A stretch of DNA of 64,000 nucleotides from Methanomassiliicoccus sp. (GTDB lineage: Archaea; Thermoplasmatota; Thermoplasmata; Methanomassiliicoccales; Methanomassiliicoccaceae): the NCBI GenBank assembly GCA_033485155.1, contig JAWQJJ010000008.1, forward strand, positions 62,001 through 126,000, in the 5' to 3' direction. Within the stretch, counting starts at the first letter, position 1; the number at the start of each line of letters is the position of its first letter. The notes beneath the pieces were generated by a model that made no database searches, was not told the origin of the DNA, and was given only the letters and a program-made list of their open reading frames with translations. Positions 17,651-26,362 of the stretch are shown in pieces. The translations under genes and the position numbers were made by a program.

Positions 17651-17687
17651 TCAATCTCAACGCGGCGGCCGGCCCCTTTTCTCTCCT

Positions 17688-18776
17688 CTAGGCCTCGCCG
17701 GCCGTCCCCTTTACCGCCGTCGGCGCCGGCTCCTGCTGGGTGACACAGTGGAATCCCCCATATCCATACACCAGGTCGCGGGCCAGGATGGGCACGGTCC
17801 GGCGGTCGGGAAAGCACTCGCCGAGCACGCGCAGTGCTTCCGCATCGTGGGGATCATCGAACACCGGGGCGAGGACGACTTCATTGCCGATGTAGAAATT
17901 GGCGTAGCTCGCGGGAAGGACCCGGTCCTCCTCGGGCAGGGGTATGGGCGCCGGCATTGGTAACCTGACGACCTTGAGCGGCCGCCCGTAGTTGTCGCGA
18001 TACTCCTCGAGGATGCGCAGATTGGTGGCCAGGACCTCAGGGTTATGGCCGCCCCCTTCCTCGGAGAAGGCGCACACCACCGTCTCCGGCCCCACGAAGC
18101 GGGCGAAGTCGTCGACGTGGCCATCGGTGTCGTCGCCCTCTATGCCCGAGATCAGCCATATCACCTTGGAGATGTTGAGGTACTGCTCAAGGTAGGTCTC
18201 GATGTCCTCTCTGGTGAGCTGGGGATTGCGGTTGGGATTGAGAAGGCACTGCTCGGTGGTGAGCACGGTGCCTCGGCCATTGACATCTATGGACCCGCCT
18301 TCCAGGACTATGCCCGGCCGGAAAGTCTTCACCCTCGCCGACTGGACCACCTCCTCCCCGGCGATGTCATCGTACATGATATCGTCATACTTGCCCCCCC
18401 AGGCGTTGAACCTCCACTTCACCGCGGCCCTCCACGGGCGGTCCTTGTGGACGAGGAAGGTCGGCCCGTAATCACGGATCCACACGTCCGATGACTGGAT
18501 ATGGAAAAACTTCACGTTAGCCATGTGAGCGCCGGAGCCGTTCAGAAGCTCCCGCGCATGTGCTTCAGTATGGTCGTCGTTGACCAGCACCTTGACCTTC
18601 TCCCCCGGGCTGAGGGCGGCGATCATCTGGACATAGGTCCTTTCCACGCCGGGCAGCACGCCGTCAGGAAAGGTCAGGGGGTTCTTGGGCCAGGATAGCC
18701 AGGTCGCATCATGGCGTGCCCATTCTGCGGGCATGTAATAATCAAGGGACCTCGGGGTCGTCTTCTCCATCCTCAT
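17688..18776 (-). CDS. aguA: Agmatine deiminase
   Basis: Guanidino-group hydrolase converting agmatine to N-carbamoylputrescine and ammonia. About 362 residues of the peptidyl-arginine-deiminase fold. Motifs: MPAEWARHDATWLSWP, SSDVWIRDYGPTF, the catalytic His segment DDTDGHVDD, and GGFHCVTQQEP with the nucleophilic Cys near the C-terminus. It lies ten bases downstream of aguB on the same strand, so the two make the agmatine-to-putrescine pathway. Ends in TAG. Confidence 0.95.
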   Translation of the reverse strand: MRMEKTTPRSLDYYMPAEWARHDATWLSWPKNPLTFPDGVLPGVERTYVQMIAALSPGEKVKVLVNDDHTEAHARELLNGSGAHMANVKFFHIQSSDVWIRDYGPTFLVHKDRPWRAAVKWRFNAWGGKYDDIMYDDIAGEEVVQSARVKTFRPGIVLEGGSIDVNGRGTVLTTEQCLLNPNRNPQLTREDIETYLEQYLNISKVIWLISGIEGDDTDGHVDDFARFVGPETVVCAFSEEGGGHNPEVLATNLRILEEYRDNYGRPLKVVRLPMPAPIPLPEEDRVLPASYANFYIGNEVVLAPVFDDPHDAEALRVLGECFPDRRTVPILARDLVYGYGGFHCVTQQEPAPTAVKGTAGEA

Positions 18777-18786
18777 CGCTCCTTGT

Positions 18787-19656
18787 TCATTTCCTCTCCG
18801 CTATGTCGCGATAGCATTCCGGCCGGCGGTTGTGGAAGAAGCGCCACCCCTTCCGCACGCTCTCGCCGTGCTCCAGGTCCACGGTAGCAAGGACGATCTC
18901 TTCTCTTCCAGAGCCCCGCGCCAGGGTCCGACCGAACGCGTCGATCACGAAACTCCCACCCCAGAACTCCATCTTGTCCTCGACCCCCACACGATTGCAC
19001 GCCGCCACAACCATCCCGTTGGCGATGGCGTGGCCGCGCATGACATTCTCCCAGGCCTGCTGCCAATCCCCCTCGGCTTGCTCGATCCCATTCACCGTCC
19101 CGATGGCGGTGGGGTAGAACACCATCTCCGCCCCCCTGAGGGCGTTGCACCGGGCAGCCTCCGGAAACCACTGGTCATAGCAGATCATCGGGCCGATGCA
19201 CCCGCGGGTGGTGGGAAACACCTGGAATCCAGTGTCACCGGGGTCGAAGTAGCTCTGCTCGTAGAAGTCCTCGTCGTGGGGGATGTGGGTCTTGCGGTAG
19301 ATGCCCAGCATCCTGCCCTCTTCGTCAAACATCGCAGCGGTATTAAAGAGACGGGGCCCGGCGCGCTCGTAGATCGACCCTCCAATGAGGACGACCCTGG
19401 CCTCGGCAGCCGCCCGGGACAGCGCCTCGGTGGTCGGCCCGGGAATGCTGTCATTATAAACACTTTCCCGCCCCAGGCCCTTTACTACGTCGTACTGCGG
19501 GAAGTAAGGGGTTGCGAACAGCTCGGGCAGGCAAACGACCTGGGCGCCCTTGTCCGATGCAGCCCCGATCATCCTTATGGCCTTGCGGAGGTTGGCCTCC
19601 GGCTCTTGCGCCATGCTCATCTGGACGAGCCCGATGGTCACCTCACGAGCACTCAT
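18787..19656 (-). CDS. aguB: N-carbamoylputrescine amidase
   Basis: Nitrilase-superfamily hydrolase releasing putrescine, CO2 and ammonia. Catalytic triad visible: Glu in LPELFATPYF, Lys in YRKTHIP and Cys in ICYDQWFPE. About 289 residues from ATG 19656 (MSAREVTIGL). The first gene of a two-gene operon with aguA. With SpeB at 1104-2006 the genome carries two ways from agmatine to putrescine. Confidence 0.94.
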   Translation of the reverse strand: MSAREVTIGLVQMSMAQEPEANLRKAIRMIGAASDKGAQVVCLPELFATPYFPQYDVVKGLGRESVYNDSIPGPTTEALSRAAAEARVVLIGGSIYERAGPRLFNTAAMFDEEGRMLGIYRKTHIPHDEDFYEQSYFDPGDTGFQVFPTTRGCIGPMICYDQWFPEAARCNALRGAEMVFYPTAIGTVNGIEQAEGDWQQAWENVMRGHAIANGMVVAACNRVGVEDKMEFWGGSFVIDAFGRTLARGSGREEIVLATVDLEHGESVRKGWRFFHNRRPECYRDIAERK

Positions 19657-19752
19657 GTCCTGATACCTCGTAATGCCTATGACCCAGGCGTTTATGAACT
19701 TGAGCCTCGGGCGCCGTGCCACCAGGGCACGCCCGACCCGGGATCCTGTCGT

Positions 19753-20298
19753 TTATTCCTCGACACCAATGGTCGTTAGGTGGTCCAGTGCGTACTGGGC
19801 GCTCCGGCGGACACTGTCGTACCGGTCGTCGAGGAGCGACCGGAGTGGTCCGATCGAGGACTGGAATCCCAACCTCAGCCGCTCCGCCAGCCGCCCCAGG
19901 GTCCAAGCGGCCATCCCTCTCACGCTGGGTATGGGATCCATCAGCAGCCGGTTGAGGTGCTCGATGCTCCCCAGGCCCCCAACCCTCATGCCGGTCAGCT
20001 CTCCGATGGCCCAGGCGGCGTTCTCCCGGACCTCGGCATCCTGGTCATGGAGCAAGTTGTTCAGCTCCTCCAGCGGCCAGAAGGTGGAGGTCTTGTTCTG
20101 GGCTAGCTTGCCCATGAGCCAGGAGGCCCGGCGTCTCGACAGATCATCGGGGACGTGCAGTACAGGTATGAGGTAGGTGACCGCCCGGGGATCGGTACAG
20201 CCCTCCCGGCATATCTTCTCCAGCTCTTCCAAGGCGTTCTCCCGGGTCTCCTCCACGAGGAGCCTTTCCATCAGGTCCAGCATATCATCGGGGGTCAT
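19753..20298 (-). CDS. HEAT-repeat protein
   Basis: About 181 residues made almost entirely of alpha-helical HEAT-like repeats; repeated units include DQDAEVRENAAWAIGEL, IPSVRGMAAWTLGRL and YDSVRRSAQYALDHL. Such proteins are protein-binding scaffolds, or lyases for phycobilin in other organisms; no specific partner can be named. ATG start at 20298, six bases after the stop of a small Cys-rich gene, so the two may be co-transcribed. Confidence 0.82.
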   Translation of the reverse strand: MTPDDMLDLMERLLVEETRENALEELEKICREGCTDPRAVTYLIPVLHVPDDLSRRRASWLMGKLAQNKTSTFWPLEELNNLLHDQDAEVRENAAWAIGELTGMRVGGLGSIEHLNRLLMDPIPSVRGMAAWTLGRLAERLRLGFQSSIGPLRSLLDDRYDSVRRSAQYALDHLTTIGVEE

Positions 20299-20304
20299 GC
20301 GATC

Positions 20305-20493
20305 CTACTTCTTGGGCACGGGCTTCTCCACGAAGAACTCGCATCCCTCGTAGTCCCGATCCTTCTCACAGATGTCGTAGTCCTTCATCTTAAGGACGTC
20401 GTTCCTGATCCTGCGGGCCTTGCAATTGGAGCACCGCCCGTCGGCGGCGTGCCACAAGCAGTGCGCCCTAAGCCCCTGGACCTCATCGGACAT
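20305..20493 (-). CDS. Small Cys-rich protein (62 aa)
   Basis: ATG start at 20493; a TATA-like TTTATATTCC about 25 bases upstream fits a short-leader transcript. Five cysteines (residues 12, 21, 24, 42 and 51) with a CSNC pair suggest a metal site. The rest is charged. Not recognised. It precedes the HEAT-repeat gene by six bases. Confidence 0.65.
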   Translation of the reverse strand: MSDEVQGLRAHCLWHAADGRCSNCKARRIRNDVLKMKDYDICEKDRDYEGCEFFVEKPVPKK

Positions 20494-20613
20494 GGTCCAT
20501 CGAGATTGGCCTGGAGGAATATAAACGTTCGAGAAGAACGTCTGCCAGAGAACGACCGTTGCCCGATAGTTACATGACCCGGCCGCTGCCAATTGTGGGA
20601 CGTGCAGAAGAAC

Positions 20614-21633
20614 ATGCGCATGTCGCTCTACTTCACCGCCCCCCGGGAGGTCATGCTGCGCCGGGAGGAGGTCCCCCCTCCCGCCCCGGGAGAGGTCCAG
20701 GTCCGTAGCCTGGTCTCGGGGATAAGCGCGGGGACGGAGATGCTGTTCTACCGTGGCCTGGTGGACGATGGGACTCCCCTTGACACCACCATCCCGTCCC
20801 TGAGAGAAGGCCTCCACCGTCCGTTCAAGTACGGCTATGCTACGGTGGGGGTGGTGGAATCGACGGGCGAGGGGGTGCCATCTGGCTGGGAGGGGAGAAC
20901 GGTCTTCAGTTTCCATAGCCACGAGAGCCTGTTCAACGCCACCTTGGCCGAGGTCCTTACGGTCCCCCCGGGAATCGCAGTGGAGGATGCCGTCATGTTC
21001 CCCCCGACGGAGACCGCGCTCTCGCTGGTCATGGACGCCGCTCCCCTGGTGGGGGAGAGAGCAGTGGTGATGGGGCAGGGAGTGATCGGCCTACTAACTA
21101 CTGCGGTCCTGGCGCTCATGCCGCTGTCGCGGTTGGTGACCGCCGATCTCGTTCCCTTGCGGAGGGAACGGAGCATGGGCCTGGGGGCCGATGCCAGCGT
21201 CGATCCGTCGCAGGGACCGAAAGGTTTCCAGGAGATTACCGGGCTTGGAGATCGTTCTGCGGATCTGGCGTTCGAACTCACCGGCAACCCCCAGGCCCTA
21301 GAGCTAGCGACCCACCTGTGTGGGGTGGAGGGACGGATCATCATCGGCTCGTGGTATGGGAACCAGGCATTCAGCTGTCCCCTGGGGGAGGACTTCCACC
21401 GCAAGCGCCTGCGCATCATCAGCAGTCAGGTCAGCAGGATCGGCGGAGCGTTGGCTCCTCGGTGGACCAAGGCGAGGCGGATCGAGGAAGCCTGGAGACT
21501 GGTCTCCCGTCTCCGACCTTCAGGCCTGATCACTCACCGTCTTCCCTTCGGCAAGGCTCCCTCTGCATATCGGCTCCTCGACGAGAACGCCGCCGACGCC
21601 ATCCAGGTCATATTAGAATATCCGGAGGGCTGA
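20614..21633 (+). CDS. Zinc-type alcohol dehydrogenase-like (MDR) oxidoreductase
   Basis: Medium-chain dehydrogenase/reductase: GroES-like N-terminal half and a nucleotide-binding half with GQGVIGLL. The N-terminal proton-relay and zinc ligands of classic alcohol dehydrogenases are not obvious (SAGTEMLFYRG replaces the usual GxCGTD), as in several biosynthetic MDR enzymes. The stop is followed one base later by a PTPS gene, which overlaps a glycosyltransferase gene, so the three probably act in one pathway. Substrate unknown. Start taken at ATG 20614; 20593 and 20620 are alternatives. Confidence 0.82.
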   Translation: MRMSLYFTAPREVMLRREEVPPPAPGEVQVRSLVSGISAGTEMLFYRGLVDDGTPLDTTIPSLREGLHRPFKYGYATVGVVESTGEGVPSGWEGRTVFSFHSHESLFNATLAEVLTVPPGIAVEDAVMFPPTETALSLVMDAAPLVGERAVVMGQGVIGLLTTAVLALMPLSRLVTADLVPLRRERSMGLGADASVDPSQGPKGFQEITGLGDRSADLAFELTGNPQALELATHLCGVEGRIIIGSWYGNQAFSCPLGEDFHRKRLRIISSQVSRIGGALAPRWTKARRIEEAWRLVSRLRPSGLITHRLPFGKAPSAYRLLDENAADAIQVILEYPEG

Positions 21634-21634
21634 C

Positions 21635-22006
21635 ATGTACCGCACTGGGCTCAGTGCCAGACTCACCTCCACTCATCACCTCGCCGGAGGCTCCCCGGAG
21701 GAGAGCGTGGATCACGCTCATGACTACCTCGTAGAGGTGACCGTTGCCGGTGCGGAGGTCGACGCCAAAGGGTACTTGGTGGACATCGATCTCCTGAGGT
21801 CGGCGCTGATTGCGGCCCTCCGACGGTACGAGGGCCGCTGTCTCAACGAGCTACCGGAGTTCCGATCGATGGCACCATCCCTGGAGAACCTCTCACGGGA
21901 GATCTACGACCAGCTGAGGCCCATGCTCGCTGCGGGCCGGTCCCTCGAGGTGCGGGTGTGGGAGGATCAGGAGGCTTGGGCCGGTTATGAGGGTCCGAAG
22001 GGATGA
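21635..22006 (+). CDS. 6-pyruvoyl-tetrahydropterin synthase family protein
   Basis: PTPS/QueD-fold protein of 123 residues, a dihydroneopterin-triphosphate processing family. Zinc ligands are seen as STHHL and DHAHDY. QueD enzymes have a catalytic Cys four residues before the HxH pair; here that position is Glu (EESVDHAH). Glu replaces Cys in the PTPS-III subgroup linked to pterin/folate synthesis, so this may make a reduced pterin rather than queuosine precursor. It is sandwiched, with one-base and overlapping spacing, between an MDR dehydrogenase and a family-4 glycosyltransferase. Confidence 0.82.
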   Translation: MYRTGLSARLTSTHHLAGGSPEESVDHAHDYLVEVTVAGAEVDAKGYLVDIDLLRSALIAALRRYEGRCLNELPEFRSMAPSLENLSREIYDQLRPMLAAGRSLEVRVWEDQEAWAGYEGPKG

Positions 22007-23100
22007 AGGCCGGCCTGGTGATCTACGGTGATCTGGAGACGCCGACCGGCGGTTACCTTTACGATCGCATGCTGGTACGGCACCTCCGCGCCAGGGGGGA
22101 TCGGGTGGAGGTCATATCCATGCCCCACCGGAGGGCGGGGACGGGTTTGCTCGACAACCTCGACCCACGTCTGCTGAGGCGATTGCTGGAGTTGGATGCC
22201 GAGGTGTTGCTGGAGGACGAGCTCAACCACCCGTCCCTGTGTCTGCTCAACGAGCGCTTCCGCCGATCCTCGGAAATGCCCATAATCCCCATCGTGCACC
22301 ACCTCTCATGGGTGGCAGAGAGGAACCCATGCCGGGCGGCCCGTTCCCGTATCCTGGAGCAGAGGTACCTGCGAACGGCCGACGGGTTCATTTTCAACAG
22401 CTGGGCCACGAGATGTTCGGTGCTGGAGCTAGTCCCTGGAGCAGAGGGTGCGGTCGCCCACCCGGGGAGGGACCACATCGCCCCTCTTGCCTGCTCCCGG
22501 GAGGGAAGGGAAGGCCCACTTACCGTCCTGTACCTAGGCAACATTATGCCACACAAGGGGCTCGACGTCTTGGTCCGGGCGATAGCCAAGCTCCCCCGGT
22601 CCGCGGTCCGCCTGGACGTCGTAGGGGCGGCCCTGGACACGGAGTACCTGCTGTCGGTCGGGCACGTGGTGGCGGCGGAGGGTCTGGGCGAGGTTGTGCG
22701 TTTCCACGGGCGCCTGGCCGAAAAGGAGAAGGTCGAGATGATGTGTTCGGCGGACGTCCTGGTCATGCCTTCCTATCACGAAGGGTACGGGCTGGTGATC
22801 GTGGAGGCCATGGCTGCCGGGCTACCGGTCATCGCCCCCGCTTCGGGTGGGGCGCGGGAGATAATATCTGATAGAAGGGAAGGCTTCCTGTGCGAGGGAG
22901 GGGATGAGGAAGGGATTGCCGGCAATCTACGTGCACTGATCAATCCCTCCCTGCGAGCCGAGATGTCGGCCTGCGCGAGGGCGAGGTTTGAGCATCTGCC
23001 GACATGGGAAACGGAGATGGAACGGGCCCGGGCTTACCTTGAGCGGATCGTCGGACAAAGTCCAAAAAATGTCGGACGAAACGGCAGATATTATCATTAA
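22003..23100 (+). CDS. Family 4 glycosyltransferase (GT-B)
   Basis: Retaining GT-B transferase, about 365 residues. The C-terminal donor-binding half shows VLYLGNIMPHKGLDVL and the signature EGYGLVIVEAMA. The N-terminal half holds the acceptor site. Overlap of four bases with the PTPS gene suggests a shared product, perhaps a glycosylated pterin, as made by a glucosyltransferase in cyanobacteria; this is inference. No signal peptide. The last gene of the three-gene cluster; an AT-rich gap follows. Confidence 0.87.
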   Translation: MKAGLVIYGDLETPTGGYLYDRMLVRHLRARGDRVEVISMPHRRAGTGLLDNLDPRLLRRLLELDAEVLLEDELNHPSLCLLNERFRRSSEMPIIPIVHHLSWVAERNPCRAARSRILEQRYLRTADGFIFNSWATRCSVLELVPGAEGAVAHPGRDHIAPLACSREGREGPLTVLYLGNIMPHKGLDVLVRAIAKLPRSAVRLDVVGAALDTEYLLSVGHVVAAEGLGEVVRFHGRLAEKEKVEMMCSADVLVMPSYHEGYGLVIVEAMAAGLPVIAPASGGAREIISDRREGFLCEGGDEEGIAGNLRALINPSLRAEMSACARARFEHLPTWETEMERARAYLERIVGQSPKNVGRNGRYYH

Positions 23101-23288
23101 TGAGCACTGATAATGACCCCTCTCATACGCACCTCTGGCTTATTTTTTCGCCTATCGAGGTCATTATTAAAATTAATATTTATCAAATAAAATACTGAGA
23201 AACATATTTTAGAGATTGAAAAGAAACGTTCAAGTACCCTACGTCCCGCTCGTCGGAATAGTAATCGCGTGAGGAAAGGTTGATTAAA

Positions 23289-25109
23289 ATGAATCACAAG
23301 CTAGCGGTAGCTCTGGCGATAATGGCCCTGTTACTGCCTGGGATGATCATAATCTGCGACGCTCCGTCTGCCTCGGCGGCGACCACCTATGGTCGGGTCA
23401 GCGTGTCGGGCACGCAGATACTCATTAACGGGGAGGCAACCTCCCAAAAGTTCTTTGGACAGGTGGAGACCACGGCCCTCCAATATGCGATCCTCGCCTA
23501 CATCAACGGGGAGACCGCTGTTGCCGGCAAGACCTCGCACCTCAATGGGCCGGACACCTCCAACCAGGGCTACATACCCTACCACGAGACCGCCGAGCAG
23601 TTCTGGCACCAGTACTTCGCCATCACCGCCTACTATGACTGCAACATGGTCCGCATAGGCGCGGGCGACAAGTGGGGGTCTTCACTCCAGTATGAGGCGT
23701 GGCTCTACCACCATGATGAGTACATTACCCTCCTGAAGACCATGTGCGCCGAGGCTGAGGAGCACGGCGTGTGGCTGTGCTTCGTGCTGGCCGGGTCGCA
23801 GGAATATCCTACCTACACCTACGGCGGCAGCGGGTCGGTGTTCGATACCACCTCCACCGCCTACGCCAACTACATCGCCTACGCCAAGGACACCATGAAG
23901 GCCCTTGATGGCCAGAACGCCATCTTCATGTATGATGTGTTCAACGAGCCCGATCACGACCTGGTCGCCACCAACTACTGGAGCAGCCACGGTGGCAAGA
24001 CCGCGTTCAACACCTGGGCCAAGGCGGTCGCTGCGGCTACCGCTGGTGCTAGCACCCACCCCAGGACCATGGGCGTCGCCGGTCTCGGCAAGATGTTCTC
24101 GTGGGGCCAGAGCGACTTCAACCTCGCCACTGGTAACTGCGGGTTCGAAATCCTTCACCGCCACTACTACGCCTCGGCCACCGGATCCTCGAACACCTAC
24201 CTGTTCAGCGACCCCCAGGCGTGGGCCAACGCGGCGGGCAAGCCCCTGTACTGGGGTGAGCTCGGCTACAATGGCGTGTATCCGCTCACCAGGTACGCCT
24301 TCGGTGAGCAGAGCATCTACAACGCCGGCGGGCAGATGATCGGCACCATGGTGCTGACCGGGACCGCGAAATACCCGTACACCGGCGGGCTGCTCCCCGA
24401 TCCGGTGACCACTTCGACCCCGGCGGAGCTCAAGTTCACCTCCGCCCCGTCGACCAGTGTCCAGGCTGGCTCGCTTTACACCTATGGTGTCACGACCTCC
24501 CTGACCACCACCGTTTCCCTGACCACCAGCGCTAACTTCCTGTCGGTCAGCGGAGACACGATCTCCGGCACCCCTGCCCAGGCTGGAACCTACTACGTGA
24601 AGGTCACCGCGACCTCCGCGGACAGCAGGACGATAACCCAGGAGTACACCCTGACGGTGACCGCGGCTCCCGCGAAGACCGATGACAACACCTCCGGGAA
24701 CAACGGCACGGTGACCCCGGGCGAAGACACCAACACCGGTGCCAATACCACTGGGACCTCGAACCAGACCTCCAGCCCCACTCAGACCACGGGCACCAAC
24801 GGTACCTCTGCCGGAAGCAATTCCAGCAGCTCCACGACCAACAATACCGCCTCCAGCAGCACCGATACCCGGACCGTGTCGTCCTGGCGCTCCAACTGGC
24901 TGAGGAACCTGTTCAGCTGGGTCAACTGGCCGATCATAGGTTCCTCGTCGGTGGCTAATCCGGTCACGGTGGAGTCGACCTCCTTCGCCTCGTCCAACGC
25001 CTATGTGATGGGCGGGTCCTCCGGAGAGAACTCCCTGGCCATGATCTCCCTGGCAGCTACCGGGGCCCTGGCCGGTGTGTACCTGTGGGTGTCTAGGAAG
25101 ATGAACTGA
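23289..25109 (+). CDS. Secreted, membrane-anchored GH5-like glycoside hydrolase
   Basis: About 606 residues. N-terminal signal peptide (hydrophobic 5-27, cleavage near SASAAT). The catalytic TIM-barrel region (about 30-370) resembles GH5 cellulase/mannanase: acid/base Glu in FMYDVFNEPDHD and candidate nucleophile Glu in LYWGELGYNG. Then an Ig-like putative-sugar domain (about 375-460), a long Ser/Thr/Asn-rich linker (about 460-540) and a C-terminal membrane helix with a short basic tail (WVSRKMN). So the enzyme is displayed outside the cell. AT-rich promoter upstream (TTAATATTTATC near 23175) and AGGAAAGGT before ATG 23289. Substrate (beta-glucan or mannan) unknown; unusual in a methanogen. 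Confidence 0.82.
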   Translation: MNHKLAVALAIMALLLPGMIIICDAPSASAATTYGRVSVSGTQILINGEATSQKFFGQVETTALQYAILAYINGETAVAGKTSHLNGPDTSNQGYIPYHETAEQFWHQYFAITAYYDCNMVRIGAGDKWGSSLQYEAWLYHHDEYITLLKTMCAEAEEHGVWLCFVLAGSQEYPTYTYGGSGSVFDTTSTAYANYIAYAKDTMKALDGQNAIFMYDVFNEPDHDLVATNYWSSHGGKTAFNTWAKAVAAATAGASTHPRTMGVAGLGKMFSWGQSDFNLATGNCGFEILHRHYYASATGSSNTYLFSDPQAWANAAGKPLYWGELGYNGVYPLTRYAFGEQSIYNAGGQMIGTMVLTGTAKYPYTGGLLPDPVTTSTPAELKFTSAPSTSVQAGSLYTYGVTTSLTTTVSLTTSANFLSVSGDTISGTPAQAGTYYVKVTATSADSRTITQEYTLTVTAAPAKTDDNTSGNNGTVTPGEDTNTGANTTGTSNQTSSPTQTTGTNGTSAGSNSSSSTTNNTASSSTDTRTVSSWRSNWLRNLFSWVNWPIIGSSSVANPVTVESTSFASSNAYVMGGSSGENSLAMISLAATGALAGVYLWVSRKMN

Positions 25110-25244
25110 GGACGATCGAAAAGATCGCCCTTGATATCCTCACGCCAAACCCTTTCAAAACCCCTTCTTTATCCTTTTTACTTGTTGATTGGAAAACAAT
25201 ATCATCTTACCACGCCCCTGCTAGACGGGGGCAATAGCTCAACC

Positions 25245-25943
25245 ATGGTCGCAAGCAAGAACGCCAAGATTCAGGTCTGCAAGGACGGCCCATACCTTGT
25301 ATCGGGCCGCATTCCGTTGGTCCGCGAGGAGATCGTGCGCGGTCCAGACGGGAACCCGCGAGAATGGAAAAAGGTCGCCGACCTGACCGATCAGGAGAAC
25401 TACGCTCTCTGCCGGTGCGGAAGATCGAACGATCCGCCCTACTGTGACGGTTCGCACCTTGCCGGGTTCGACGGGACGGAGACGGCGGTGCGCCGGACGC
25501 GGGCCGAGGAACCCAAGTTAGTCAAGGGTCCAGGAGTGGACCTGGACCCTAATGCCGCGCCCTGCGCCAGAGCTCAGTTCTGCCATCGCGGCGGGGGGAT
25601 AGGTAAGCTGGTCTCCGAGTCGGGGGAAGAGGACAAGAGGGGGTTGGCGGTGGAGGTGGCTGGACAGTGCCCAGCGGGACGTCTGGTCGTATACGACAAG
25701 GCAACGGGAAAGCCCATCGAGCCGGTCTTCGAGAGGGAGATCAGCGTTACCGAGGACCCCATGCGCGGAGTCAGCGGCCCCCTGTGGGTCAAGGGCGGGG
25801 TGATAATCGAGGGCGCCGACGGGGAGCCCTATATCGTGAGAAACCGGGTGGCGCTGTGCCGCTGTGGGCAGTCCAAGCGGATGCCTCTGTGTGATGGCAC
25901 CCACATCGACATCAAGTTCGACCGTATGGGTGACCGAAAGTGA
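25245..25943 (+). CDS. Double CDGSH iron-sulfur protein
   Basis: About 232 residues. Two CDGSH-type [2Fe-2S] sites, CRCGRSNDPPYCDGSH (about 56-71) and CRCGQSKRMPLCDGTH near the C-terminus, flank a central divergent 4Fe-4S-like segment (PCARAQFCHRGGG ... GQCPAGRL). Similar prokaryotic proteins are redox or cluster-transfer factors of unknown role. Start ATG 25245 chosen; longer reading upstream is composed of AT-rich leader. No close operon partners. Confidence 0.85.
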   Translation: MVASKNAKIQVCKDGPYLVSGRIPLVREEIVRGPDGNPREWKKVADLTDQENYALCRCGRSNDPPYCDGSHLAGFDGTETAVRRTRAEEPKLVKGPGVDLDPNAAPCARAQFCHRGGGIGKLVSESGEEDKRGLAVEVAGQCPAGRLVVYDKATGKPIEPVFEREISVTEDPMRGVSGPLWVKGGVIIEGADGEPYIVRNRVALCRCGQSKRMPLCDGTHIDIKFDRMGDRK

Positions 25944-25994
25944 TCATGCTGCAAACAATGGTGTCGTGACTCCGTAGCCGTCCCCGGCCACATG

Positions 25995-26350
25995 GTTCCA
26001 AGCAGCATAAAAAGAAGAGGGGGTGGGCCCCCACCAATGCCATTGCCGCTGGGCTGCACCGATCCCGCACCGGTCACGGTGAAGGTGGTGCACAGCTCGT
26101 ACTTGTCAGGTCTCGCTGACCGACCCTCTGACATCTGCCTTGTGCGAGGCGTTGCTGTCCAGCTCGGGTGAGCTGTACACGAAGGTGGTGCAGCTGTTCA
26201 GGACCTTGAAGGCCACCCCGGATTCTCCGATCCATCGACCACGTACACCAAGGGGCCCTTGCTGAGGGCGGCCTCACCGTCATTACGAAGCGCACCTGGC
26301 CGTCCGTCGATGTTGATCCATCTACTTCGTCCAATGCCGTCGATGCACCG
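25995..26350 (-). pseudogene. Decayed C-terminus of a carbohydrate-binding (DUF4353, Cthe_2159-like) protein
   Basis: No intact frame, but three minus-strand pieces in different frames read in family order: DGEAALSKGPLVYVVDG, then TTFVYSSPELDSNAS, then CTTFTVTGAGSV with a Gly/Pro-rich end. These resemble the C-terminal part of the Cthe_2159-type beta-helix carbohydrate-binding proteins (recalled family pattern, not searched). Frameshifts separate the pieces, and no start is visible. It lies between the CDGSH gene and the truncated PAS protein and is close to the secreted hydrolase. Confidence 0.5.
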
Positions 26351-26362
26351 TTTCGGGGTCGT

